DNA of 21,852 bases from an uncultured Collinsella sp. GTDB taxonomy: Bacteria > Actinomycetota > Coriobacteriia > Coriobacteriales > Coriobacteriaceae. The stretch spans positions 1 through 21,852 of the forward strand of contig UQKY01000038.1 in NCBI GenBank assembly GCA_900541785.1. Reading direction: 5' to 3'. Below, one piece after another: positions 14,201 to 21,270 of the stretch. Made by a program: the position numbers and the translations under genes. A model generated the notes under the pieces. It had not been told where the DNA came from. It was given only the letters and a program-made list of their open reading frames with translations, and made no database searches. Position 1 is the stretch's first letter, and every line of letters begins with the position of its first letter.

Positions 14201-14991
14201 TGCCTATCGGACCTGCGCGCATGCCGCTCTTCGATCACCTGGGCGAGCTCCGTCGCCGCCTGACCATCGTGGTCGTGTCGGTGTTTGCCGCCGCCATCGT
14301 GCTGTATTTCGCCACGCCCGTGGTGCTCGACATCCTGGAAGACCCCATCCGCTCCTTTGTGCCGGACGGTAAGTTCTACATCACCACCACGCTCGGCGGC
14401 TTTGGCCTGCGCTTCTCGCTGGCCATCAAGATGGCCGTGGTCATGTGCACGCCCATGATCATCTGGCAGATTCTGGCATTTTTCCTGCCGGCACTGCGTC
14501 CCAACGAGCGCAAATGGGTCGTGCCCACGGTGCTCGCCTCGACGGTGCTGTTCTTCCTGGGCGCCATCTTCTGCTATTTCATCATCATCCCGGCGGGCTT
14601 TGAGTGGCTTATCGGCGAGACCTCGGCCGTCGCCACGGCGCTGCCCGACCTGGAGAACTACGTCAACATGGAGCTGCTCTTTATGATCGGCTTTGGCGTG
14701 GCGTTTGAGCTGCCGCTCATCATCTTCTACCTGTCCGTCTTCCACATCGTGTCCTACGCGGCCTTCCGCGGCGCCTGGCGCTACGTGTACGTGGGCCTGC
14801 TTGTGGGCTCGGCTGTGATTACGCCCGACGGCTCGCCCATTACGCTGGGCCTCATGTATGGTGCCCTGCTCTCGCTCTACGAGATTTCGCTCGCCATTGC
14901 CCGCGTGGTCATTACCGCGCGCGAGGGCAAGGAGGGCTTGTTTGTGAGCCGTCTGGACCTGTTCTCGGACGATGAGGACGACGAGGAGTAA
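14200..14991 (+). CDS. tatC: Sec-independent translocase subunit TatC
   Basis: Core receptor of the twin-arginine translocase in the cytoplasmic membrane; it recognises the RR motif of signal peptides. 263 residues with six hydrophobic spans. The cytoplasmic N-terminus FDHLGELRRRL, with the conserved glutamate E16, and the VGSAVITPDGSPIT loop before the last span are diagnostic. It starts at 14200, overlapping the TatA/B stop codon (TAATG); GGGAGG lies nine bases upstream. A second ATG at 14221 would give the shorter MPLFDHLGELRR, common in the family, but lacks its own ribosome-binding site. The C-terminal tail is very acidic (DLFSDDEDDEE). HypA begins six bases later. Confidence 0.97.
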   Translation: MPIGPARMPLFDHLGELRRRLTIVVVSVFAAAIVLYFATPVVLDILEDPIRSFVPDGKFYITTTLGGFGLRFSLAIKMAVVMCTPMIIWQILAFFLPALRPNERKWVVPTVLASTVLFFLGAIFCYFIIIPAGFEWLIGETSAVATALPDLENYVNMELLFMIGFGVAFELPLIIFYLSVFHIVSYAAFRGAWRYVYVGLLVGSAVITPDGSPITLGLMYGALLSLYEISLAIARVVITAREGKEGLFVSRLDLFSDDEDDEE

Positions 14992-14997
14992 ATCGGT

Positions 14998-15354
14998 ATG
15001 CACGAGGTTGGCATTGTCAACGGCATACTCGATACAGTGATTCGCGCGGCGCGTGGGGCGGGGGCCTCGCGCGCCGTTTTGGTAACGCTGCGTATCGGGG
15101 ATATGACCGAAGTTGTGCGCGAGGCGCTCGACTTTGCGTGGGAGACATTTCGCGATGAGGACCCGCTCACGCGAGGCTGCGAGCTTGCCGTGGAGGAAGT
15201 CCATCCACAAAGCGAGTGTCTGGACTGCGGGGAGGTCTTTGAGCACGATCGCTTCCATTGCCGCTGTCCCCAATGTGGCGGCGCCAACGTGCGTCTGCTG
15301 CACGGCCGCGAGCTCGACATCGCAAGTATCGAAATCGAAACCCCCGACGATTAG
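14998..15354 (+). CDS. hypA: hydrogenase nickel incorporation protein HypA
   Basis: Cytoplasmic nickel chaperone of 118 residues that delivers Ni(II) with HypB to [NiFe] hydrogenase and sometimes urease. The amino-terminal MHE, with H2 as nickel ligand, is present, and the zinc site is C74-x2-C77 with C90-x2-C93 (SECLDCGEV and CPQCGG); an additional C88 is close by. GAGGAG at the end of tatC serves as ribosome-binding site nine bases before ATG 14998, which with the six-base gap suggests coupling to tatC. No hydrogenase structural or other hyp genes lie in the window. Family assignment is secure; the client enzyme is unknown. Confidence 0.95.
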   Translation: MHEVGIVNGILDTVIRAARGAGASRAVLVTLRIGDMTEVVREALDFAWETFRDEDPLTRGCELAVEEVHPQSECLDCGEVFEHDRFHCRCPQCGGANVRLLHGRELDIASIEIETPDD

Positions 15355-15409
15355 CCCGCTAGCCATCTGGTGATGGGGTATAAAGGGGCCAAAGTAAGGA
15401 GTGCCGAGT

Positions 15410-16093
15410 ATGGCTGAGAAAACGATTGATATCGCGTCGCCGATTCTGTCGCGCAACGAGCGCCTGGCAGATCAGCTGCGACAGCGATTTAAAGAGACAA
15501 ACACCTATGTGATCAATGTGCTGTCGAGCCCCGGTTCGGGCAAGACCACCACGATCCTGGGCACCAACGAGCGCCTGCGCGACAAGGCTGGCCTGCGCTG
15601 TGCCGTCATCGAGGGCGATATTGCCTCGGATGTCGACGCCATCACCATGAAGGAAGCCGGCATGCCCGCCATCCAGATCAACACGGGTGGCCTGTGCCAC
15701 CTCGAGGGCAACATGATCATGGAGGCCGTTGACGCGTTCGACCAGGCTGTGGGTCTGGAAAACATCGACGTCATCTTTATCGAAAACGTGGGTAACCTGG
15801 TCTGTCCGGTCGACTTTGACTTGGGCGAAAACCTGTCCATCATGATTCTCTCGGTGCCCGAGGGCGACGACAAGCCCATCAAGTACCCGGGCATCTTCCA
15901 GCACGCCGGCGCACAGCTGCTCAACAAGGTCGATGTGGCCCCGGCTTTCGATTTTGACATGGATAGGTATACTAGGACACTCGATGACCTCAATCCGCAG
16001 GCGCCGCGGTTTGCCGTGAGCGCGCGCAAGGGCGAGGGCATGGATGCCTGGTGCGATTGGCTCATCGGGCAGATTGAGCAAGCAAGGGCGTAA
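15410..16093 (+). CDS. hypB: hydrogenase nickel incorporation GTPase HypB
   Basis: GTPase of 227 residues (SIMIBI class) that drives nickel transfer from HypA to the hydrogenase large subunit. The P-loop SSPGSGKTT (40-47), the GDIASDVDA switch, the metal-binding GLCHLEGNMI (C96, H97), ENVGNLVCP (125-133, C132) and the base-specificity NKVD (172-175) are all present. It lacks the histidine-rich nickel-storage N-terminus of some HypB proteins. A GTG at 15401 is in frame, but AAGGAG eight bases before ATG 15410 supports 15410. It follows hypA by 55 bases; a TATAAA at 15379-15384 could be an internal promoter. The topoisomerase gene follows by 54 bases. Confidence 0.95.
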   Translation: MAEKTIDIASPILSRNERLADQLRQRFKETNTYVINVLSSPGSGKTTTILGTNERLRDKAGLRCAVIEGDIASDVDAITMKEAGMPAIQINTGGLCHLEGNMIMEAVDAFDQAVGLENIDVIFIENVGNLVCPVDFDLGENLSIMILSVPEGDDKPIKYPGIFQHAGAQLLNKVDVAPAFDFDMDRYTRTLDDLNPQAPRFAVSARKGEGMDAWCDWLIGQIEQARA

Positions 16094-16147
16094 GTCGGCC
16101 GCCATACGGGCGGGCGTAGCCGCAGAGATACGAGATAGGAGCCTCTT

Positions 16148-18739
16148 TTGAAGCTCATCATCGCCGAGAAAAACGACGCCGCGCGTCAGATTGCCGAGCG
16201 TCTGTCCACGGGTAAGCCCAAAAAGGACAAGGTGTACAACACCGCCATCTACCGTTTTGAGTGGAAGGGCGAGGAGTGCGTGACGATTGGCCTTGCCGGT
16301 CACATCCTCGCGCCCGATTTTTGTGACAGCGTGCTGTTCAATAAAAAGCTGGGCTGGTATTCGGTCACCGAGGACGGCGAGATGCTGCCGGCCGACATAC
16401 CCGATGGCCTGGCACGTCCGCCCTACGACACCAAGCGCAAGCCGTTTCTTGCCGACGGCATCTCAATCAAGGGCTGGAAGCTCGAGAGCCTGCCGTATCT
16501 CACCTGGGCGCCTGTCATTAAGTTGCCGGCCGAGAAAGAGCTCATTCGCTCGCTCAAGAACCTTGCCAAGAAGTCCGACAGCGTCATCATCGCTACGGAC
16601 TTCGATCGCGAGGGCGAGCTGATCGGTTCGGACGCCCTCAACAAGGTGCGCGAGGTTGCGCCCGACCTGCCGGTCGCCCGCGCCCAGTATTCTTCGTTTA
16701 CCAAGGCCGAGATCACGCAGGCCTTCGATAATCTCGTCTCGCTCGACCAGAACCTGGCCGACGCCGGCGAGAGCCGTCAGCACATCGACCTCATTTGGGG
16801 CGCGGTGCTCACGCGCTACCTGACGCTCGCCAAGTTTGGCGGCTTTGGCAACGTGCGTTCCGCCGGTCGCGTGCAGACGCCGACGCTCGCCCTGGTGGTT
16901 GAGCGCGAGCGCGAGCGCATGGCGTTTGTGCCCGAGGACTATTGGCAGATCCGCGGCATGGGCGCCGCACAGGGTGCTGCCGAGGATGATCGCTTTAAGA
17001 TCGCTCACAAGACGGCGCGCTTTACCGACAAAGATGCTGCCGAGACGGCGTACGGCCATGTCGACGGCGTTGCGACGGCAACCGTCGCCGCGGTGACCAA
17101 ACGCTCGCGCAAGCAGCAGCCGCCCACGCCGTTTGCGACCACCTCGCTGCAGGCTGCCGCCGCGGCCGAGGGCATCTCGCCTGCGCGTACGATGCGCATC
17201 GCCGAGTCCCTCTACATGGCCGGTCTCATCAGCTACCCGCGTGTCGACAATACCGTGTACCCTGCGACGCTCGATCTGGGCGCCGTGGTGAGCGACCTGG
17301 CAAAGATCAACCCGGCGCTGGCGCCCGTGTGCAAAAAGGTGCTTGCCGGTCCTATGAAGCCCACGCGCGGCAAGGTCGAGACCACCGACCACCCGCCTAT
17401 CTATCCCACGGGCGAGGGCGACCCATCCACGCTCGACGGCGGCCAGCGCAAGCTCTACGACCTCATCGCCCGTCGTTTCCTGGCGACGCTCATGGGGCCC
17501 GCGACTATCGAGAACACCAAGCTCGAGCTCGACGTCAACGGCGAGCCGTTCGTGGCCTCGGGCGACGTGCTCGTGACCCCTGGCTTCCGCGAGGCCTATC
17601 CGTACGGCCTTAAGCGCGACGAGCAGATGCCGCCGCTGGAGCAAGGCGATACGGTCGACGTGTTCGACATTAAGCTCGAGGCCAAGCAGACCGAGCCGCC
17701 CGCGCGCTACAGCCAGGGCAAACTCGTGCAGGAGATGGAGAAGCGCGGCCTGGGTACCAAGTCCACGCGTGCGAGCATCATCGAGCGCCTGTATGCCGTG
17801 CGCTACCTCAAAAATGATCCCGTTGAGCCGAGCCAGCTGGGCATCGCCATCATTGACGCCCTGACGCAGTTTGCCCCGCGCATCACGAGCCCCGATATGA
17901 CCAGCGAGCTCGATGGCGATATGACCCGTGTGGAGCGCGGCGAGGATACCGAAGAGCATGTCGTGACGCATTCGCGCGCGCTGCTGGCCGGCGTGCTCGA
18001 CGAGTTGCTCAAGCACACACAGGAGCTGGGCGACGCCATCAGCGACGCCGTCACGGCCGATGCACGCGTGGGTGCCTGCCCCAAGTGCGGCAAGGACCTG
18101 GTTATGAAGACGAGCGCCAAGACCCGCGGCAGCTTTATCGGCTGCATGGGATGGCCCGACTGCGACGTGACCTATCCGGTGCCGAGCGGCGTCAAGGTGA
18201 GCCCGCTCGAGGGCGAGGCGGCCGTGTGCCCCGAGTGCGGTGCGCCGCGCATTAAGTGCCAGCCGTTCCGCCAGAAGGCTTTCGAGATTTGCGTGAACCC
18301 CACGTGCCCCACCAACTACGAGCCTGACCTTAAGGTGGGCGAGTGCAAGGTGTGCGCCGAGGCAGGACGCCATGGCGACCTGATCGCGCACAAGAGCGAG
18401 AAGAGCGGCAAGCGCTTTATCCGCTGCACCAACTACGATGACTGTGGCGTGAGCTATCCGCTGCCGGCACGCGGCAAGCTCGAGGCGACGGGCGAGACCT
18501 GCCCCGAGTGCGGCGCTCCCATCGTGGTGGTCAACACCGCGCGCGGCCCGTGGCGTATCTGCGTCAACATGGACTGCCCGACCAAGGAGAAGAAGCCCGC
18601 CCGCGGCCGCAAGACCACGACCAAGGCGAGCACGGCGAAGAAGACGACGGCGGCTAAAAAGACTGCTGCCAAGAAGTCGACGGCCAAAAAGACGACTGCC
18701 AAGAAGTCGACTACCAAAAAGACTGCTGCCGACAAGTAA
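16148..18739 (+). CDS. topA: type IA DNA topoisomerase (archaeal-type topoisomerase I) with zinc fingers and lysine-rich tail
   Basis: Relaxes negative supercoils by single-strand passage; 863 residues. The TOPRIM domain has E7 and DFDREGE (D151, D153, E155). AGRVQTPTLALVVERERE and the active-site tyrosine Y363 in LISYPRVDN follow, and the HPPIYPTGEG segment is nearer to archaeal-type topoisomerase I than to E. coli TopA, in my judgement. Four cysteine zinc fingers start at CPKCGKDL, CPECGAPR, CKVCAEAG and CPECGAPI. The last about 50 residues are a Lys/Thr/Ala tail (AKKTTAKKS repeats), likely adding non-specific DNA affinity. The start is TTG 16148, with AGGAG seven bases upstream; MKLIIAEKN is the normal beginning. 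Probably the last gene of the tat-hyp unit. Topoisomerase III is a less likely alternative. Confidence 0.92.
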   Translation: MKLIIAEKNDAARQIAERLSTGKPKKDKVYNTAIYRFEWKGEECVTIGLAGHILAPDFCDSVLFNKKLGWYSVTEDGEMLPADIPDGLARPPYDTKRKPFLADGISIKGWKLESLPYLTWAPVIKLPAEKELIRSLKNLAKKSDSVIIATDFDREGELIGSDALNKVREVAPDLPVARAQYSSFTKAEITQAFDNLVSLDQNLADAGESRQHIDLIWGAVLTRYLTLAKFGGFGNVRSAGRVQTPTLALVVERERERMAFVPEDYWQIRGMGAAQGAAEDDRFKIAHKTARFTDKDAAETAYGHVDGVATATVAAVTKRSRKQQPPTPFATTSLQAAAAAEGISPARTMRIAESLYMAGLISYPRVDNTVYPATLDLGAVVSDLAKINPALAPVCKKVLAGPMKPTRGKVETTDHPPIYPTGEGDPSTLDGGQRKLYDLIARRFLATLMGPATIENTKLELDVNGEPFVASGDVLVTPGFREAYPYGLKRDEQMPPLEQGDTVDVFDIKLEAKQTEPPARYSQGKLVQEMEKRGLGTKSTRASIIERLYAVRYLKNDPVEPSQLGIAIIDALTQFAPRITSPDMTSELDGDMTRVERGEDTEEHVVTHSRALLAGVLDELLKHTQELGDAISDAVTADARVGACPKCGKDLVMKTSAKTRGSFIGCMGWPDCDVTYPVPSGVKVSPLEGEAAVCPECGAPRIKCQPFRQKAFEICVNPTCPTNYEPDLKVGECKVCAEAGRHGDLIAHKSEKSGKRFIRCTNYDDCGVSYPLPARGKLEATGETCPECGAPIVVVNTARGPWRICVNMDCPTKEKKPARGRKTTTKASTAKKTTAAKKTAAKKSTAKKTTAKKSTTKKTAADK
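18640..18736 (+). repeat. imperfect tandem repeat coding the lysine tail of topoisomerase
   Basis: Units built on AAGAAG-ACG/TCGAC-GCC-AAAAAG recur at about 27-30 base spacing and encode the AKKT/AKKS repeats. Such tracts can change in copy number without shifting the frame. Confidence 0.6.
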
Positions 18740-18760
18740 CCGAGCACATAACCGAGCACA
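18737..18760 (+). repeat. 12-bp tandem duplication spanning the topoisomerase stop codon
   Basis: TAACCGAGCACA occurs twice without a gap (18737-18748 and 18749-18760), so the stop codon is repeated in frame. Confidence 0.8.
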
Positions 18761-18772
18761 TATAGACACGAC

Positions 18773-18810
18773 GGGGCCGGGCGCGCAAATGCAAATGCGC
18801 GCCCGGCCCC
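18773..18810. terminator. 15-bp GC-rich hairpin, terminator of the tat-hyp-topoisomerase unit
   Basis: GGGGCCGGGCGCGCA (18773-18787) pairs perfectly with TGCGCGCCCGGCCCC (18796-18810), loop AATGCAAA. No T run follows, but the stem is very stable and sits 34 bases after the stop codon, between convergent genes. Confidence 0.7.
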
Positions 18811-18819
18811 ACTTCTAAG

Positions 18820-18882
18820 TTGCGGTGAAATAGGGACTGTTTTTGCTGGCAAAAGGCCTAATTAATCCCTATTTCACCGCAA
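18820..18882. repeat. 63-bp palindromic repeat, copy 1
   Basis: The 17-base arm TTGCGGTGAAATAGGGA (18820-18836) is exactly inverted at 18866-18882, around a 29-base centre containing a further TTTTGC/GCAAAA hairpin (about 18841-18854). A second copy of identical length lies at 21208-21270; arms are identical and all 8 differences are in the centre. It lies 20 bases before the end of the minus-strand zinc-ribbon gene. Confidence 0.85.
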
Positions 18883-18902
18883 GTTTTGATCAGTTGTTGG
18901 GA

Positions 18903-19949
18903 TTACTTCACCTCGACGGGTGCGGCGCCGGGGTAGCGGTCCTCAAAGTCCAGACGGTATTTGTTGTCGTTGGTGCCCGCTACGTTGTCGCGCGCCAGCG
19001 GTGCCACGATCTCGTCCTTGTGGTTGGCGGGGCTGGAGTACTCAAGGCTGATCTCCCAGGCATCGCAAATGACGTCAATGCGATTCTCCAGGTCGTCGTA
19101 GAGCGCGATGATGTCTTTCCACGAGCTGTAGTTCTGCGAGTCGATGGGAACGTCCAGGTCCTCGACCTCGTCCTTGAGGTCGTCGATCTGATCCTCGAGC
19201 GCCTCGGCGGCATCGCTGGCCGACTGACGCGAGCTTCGGTCATCCTTAAGGTAATACGTGTTAAACGTGGTGGCGCAGTCGCGAACCTGCTGATCAAGAT
19301 CGGAGAGCCTGCTGTAGTAGGAGCTCAGCTGGTCGTAGACGTTCTGCTCGCTGATGGTGGCGGCATCGTGGACGTCATCGTCATCATCATCGTCAAGCTT
19401 GTTGGGGTCGCCCTTGACGGACGCATCGTCGTTATCGTGGTCGATCTTGACCTTCTCGATCGTCGTGCCCTTGGTATCATCGGCGCCCTTGTCGAAAGGC
19501 TTGATCATAAAGAACACGACGAGCGCGATAATCACGACGATTAGCGCGGCGATGATGCCGATGAGCAGGGCGTTGTTGTTTTTGGGAGCAGCGGGGGCGC
19601 CGGCCTGCGGAGCGGCGGTCGGTATGGGCTGCTGCGGCGCGGAGCCGGCTGGCGCCGCCCATTGCTGCGTCGTGCCAACTTCGGGCTGGGGAGCGGGCGC
19701 GGGCTGATGAGCGGACTGCACGGTCACGTCCGCCTGCTGGGACTGAGTTGCCGCGGGCTGCTGCGCAGACTGAACCGTGGTCGCGGCGGTGTCGAAGGCG
19801 GCATCGGACGCGGCGACATGTTCGGCTGCCTGCGCATTCTCTTGCGACTGAGAGGCCTGGCCATCATCGGTTACCGGCGTTCCGCAGCTGGTGCAAAAAC
19901 GCTCGTCGTCTTTCAGAAGCTTGCCGCAATGGGTACAAAACCGGGGCAT
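18903..19949 (-). CDS. zinc-ribbon, single-span membrane protein of unknown function
   Basis: 348 residues. The N-terminus MPRFCTHCGKLL...ERFCTSCGTPV is a CxxC/CxxC zinc ribbon. A Gln/Ala/Pro-rich linker (about 35-125) leads to one strong membrane span (about 130-152, ALLIGIIAALIVVIIALVVFF). After this comes an acidic stretch with seven consecutive aspartates (DDDDDDDV) and a helical, coiled-coil-like region (SDLDQQVRDC to EDQIDDLKDEVEDL). By the positive-inside rule the ribbon is probably cytoplasmic and the acidic part outside; there is no cleavable signal. The frame opens at 19964, but AAGGAA five bases before ATG 19949 and the usual MPRFCTHCG beginning decide for 19949. TATAAT (minus strand, 19986-19981) is a likely -10 box. 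Such zinc-ribbon proteins are common in Gram-positives; the role is unknown. Confidence 0.85.
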   Translation of the reverse strand: MPRFCTHCGKLLKDDERFCTSCGTPVTDDGQASQSQENAQAAEHVAASDAAFDTAATTVQSAQQPAATQSQQADVTVQSAHQPAPAPQPEVGTTQQWAAPAGSAPQQPIPTAAPQAGAPAAPKNNNALLIGIIAALIVVIIALVVFFMIKPFDKGADDTKGTTIEKVKIDHDNDDASVKGDPNKLDDDDDDDVHDAATISEQNVYDQLSSYYSRLSDLDQQVRDCATTFNTYYLKDDRSSRQSASDAAEALEDQIDDLKDEVEDLDVPIDSQNYSSWKDIIALYDDLENRIDVICDAWEISLEYSSPANHKDEIVAPLARDNVAGTNDNKYRLDFEDRYPGAAPVEVK

Positions 19950-20132
19950 GATGGTTCCTTCCATTCGATGTGTTGGCTAGATTATAAGGTGGTTCAGGTG
20001 CGGTTGGGCCGCGCCGACCCAACTGGTTATGTGAGGATGATCATGTCGCGCAAGCCCTGTCGCATGCGTCACAATGAGTGCGGCGTGCTGGGTGTCCGGC
20101 GCGGCCGTTTATCGACGGCTCGGTAGAATGCG

Positions 20133-21206
20133 ATGGTGGGGAGTGAGTCTGTGTACTGCGGCGAGCAAGGTCGGGGTGGCGGCGAAAACGTGGAGGCGTT
20201 CCGGATCCCGCCGGGGGATGCACCCCTCACTGCGCGCGATTGCTCGCGTCGAGTGTTTTGTGCCGGGATGTTGACCGGAGCGCTTGCCTCGGTGATGAGT
20301 CTCGGCGGTTGTGCCGCGCGCCGCAACGAGGCTGAGGGCTCCGCTGTCCCTGCCAAACAAAAAGCGAATCATCCGTCCGCTCAAAAGACGGAAGCTGTCG
20401 CCTGGGCTTCTTGGATTGCCGGCCTTCAGCAAGATATCGAAGCCCTTGTCGAGCCGTATGGTGGGTCTACCTCGGTCTATGCTGTGGCGCTTGATCCTCA
20501 AACGTTCGCGTCGCTCGATGGTGAAGTCGCTGTGGCGCCGGACGCGCGACATGTGGCGGCAAGCATCATCAAGCTTCCCGTTCTCGCTTGTGCGCTCGAG
20601 ACCGTGGCGGCGGGCGAGCTGTCCCTCGACGAGCAGATAACGGTAACGCAACAGGATATCGTGGGTGGCAGCGGCAACATTCAGTCGCGCGGCGCGGGTG
20701 CGTCGTACAGTATTGACGAGCTGCTGCACGCCATGATCGCCCAGAGCGATAACGTGGCAGCGAACCTTGTTATCGGCAGGCTTGGCATGGATACGGTCAA
20801 CGAAACGTGTGCCGCATTGGGGCTGACCCAGACCGTGCTCGCTCGTTTGATGATGGACACCGAGGCCCAGGCACAAGGTCGCGAGAACTATACGAGCGCC
20901 CGTGATGCTGCGGCTGTGTTGCAACGGCTGGCGGCGGGGACAATCGCGACGCCCGAGCTGTGCGAGCGAGCGCGCGGATATCTGCTGGCGCAGGAAGACG
21001 CGCGCGGTATTGTCGAGGGCGTTCCCGGCGGCGTTTTGGTCGCGCACAAAACGGGCAGCCTGGCGAATGCTCAGCACGATGCCGCAATCGTCTACGCCGA
21101 GCGCCCTTACGTGCTGGCAATCCTCACCCAAGACCTCGAACGCGAACAGGCCCTAGCGCTCGAGTGCGACATTTCCTTCGCCATCAACGCCCGCGCCCAC
21201 TCCTAA
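20133..21206 (+). CDS. class A beta-lactamase-like serine hydrolase, probable Tat lipoprotein
   Basis: Serine hydrolase of the beta-lactamase/penicillin-binding fold, 357 residues. The three active-site motifs are S144-I-I-K147 (AASIIKLPV), S205-D206-N207 (AQSDNVAANL) and K306-T307-G308 (AHKTGSL). The region around MMDTEAQAQGREN, where a true class A enzyme has its omega-loop ExxLN, does not match cleanly, so cell-wall peptide or other hydrolysis is as likely as antibiotic resistance. The N-terminus has SRRVF (R39-R40), a hydrophobic stretch and lipobox LGGC (C60), indicating export by Tat and lipid anchoring. The start is uncertain: ATG 20133 has no good ribosome-binding site, whereas GTG 20151 has GGGGAG seven bases upstream. 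TAGAAT at 20124 may be a -10 box. The 63-bp palindrome begins two bases after the stop. Confidence 0.85.
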   Translation: MVGSESVYCGEQGRGGGENVEAFRIPPGDAPLTARDCSRRVFCAGMLTGALASVMSLGGCAARRNEAEGSAVPAKQKANHPSAQKTEAVAWASWIAGLQQDIEALVEPYGGSTSVYAVALDPQTFASLDGEVAVAPDARHVAASIIKLPVLACALETVAAGELSLDEQITVTQQDIVGGSGNIQSRGAGASYSIDELLHAMIAQSDNVAANLVIGRLGMDTVNETCAALGLTQTVLARLMMDTEAQAQGRENYTSARDAAAVLQRLAAGTIATPELCERARGYLLAQEDARGIVEGVPGGVLVAHKTGSLANAQHDAAIVYAERPYVLAILTQDLEREQALALECDISFAINARAHS

Positions 21207-21207
21207 C

Positions 21208-21270
21208 TTGCGGTGAAATAGGGATTGTATTTGCTGTTAAAAGGCGTATTCAGTCCCTATTTCACCGCAA
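21208..21270. repeat. 63-bp palindromic repeat, copy 2
   Basis: The arms 21208-21224 and 21254-21270 are identical to those of the copy at 18820-18882, and overall identity is 55 of 63. It starts two bases after the beta-lactamase-like gene and ends 44 bases before the IS110 transposase stop codon. It may serve as a terminator, or be an insertion target for the element. Confidence 0.85.

Noticed and set aside
14077..15456. Long minus-strand frame across tatC and hypA
   Set aside because: It overlaps three well-supported genes and has shadow-like His/Arg-rich composition.
18640..18736. CRISPR-like or other non-coding tandem array
   Set aside because: The repeats are in frame and encode the lysine-rich tail of the topoisomerase.
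16463..18769. 768-residue minus-strand open frame antisense to the topoisomerase
   Set aside because: Arg/Leu/Gly-rich composition with no domain, fully covered by a gene with intact catalytic motifs.
20133..21206. Acquired antibiotic-resistance gene
   Set aside because: Although near an IS110 element, the composition matches the chromosome and the omega-loop is not clearly that of a true class A beta-lactamase.
18820..21270. Composite transposon bounded by the two 63-bp palindromes
   Set aside because: The repeats lack clear target duplications, and the enclosed genes (zinc-ribbon protein, hydrolase) have host-like composition; dispersed repeats are the simpler reading.
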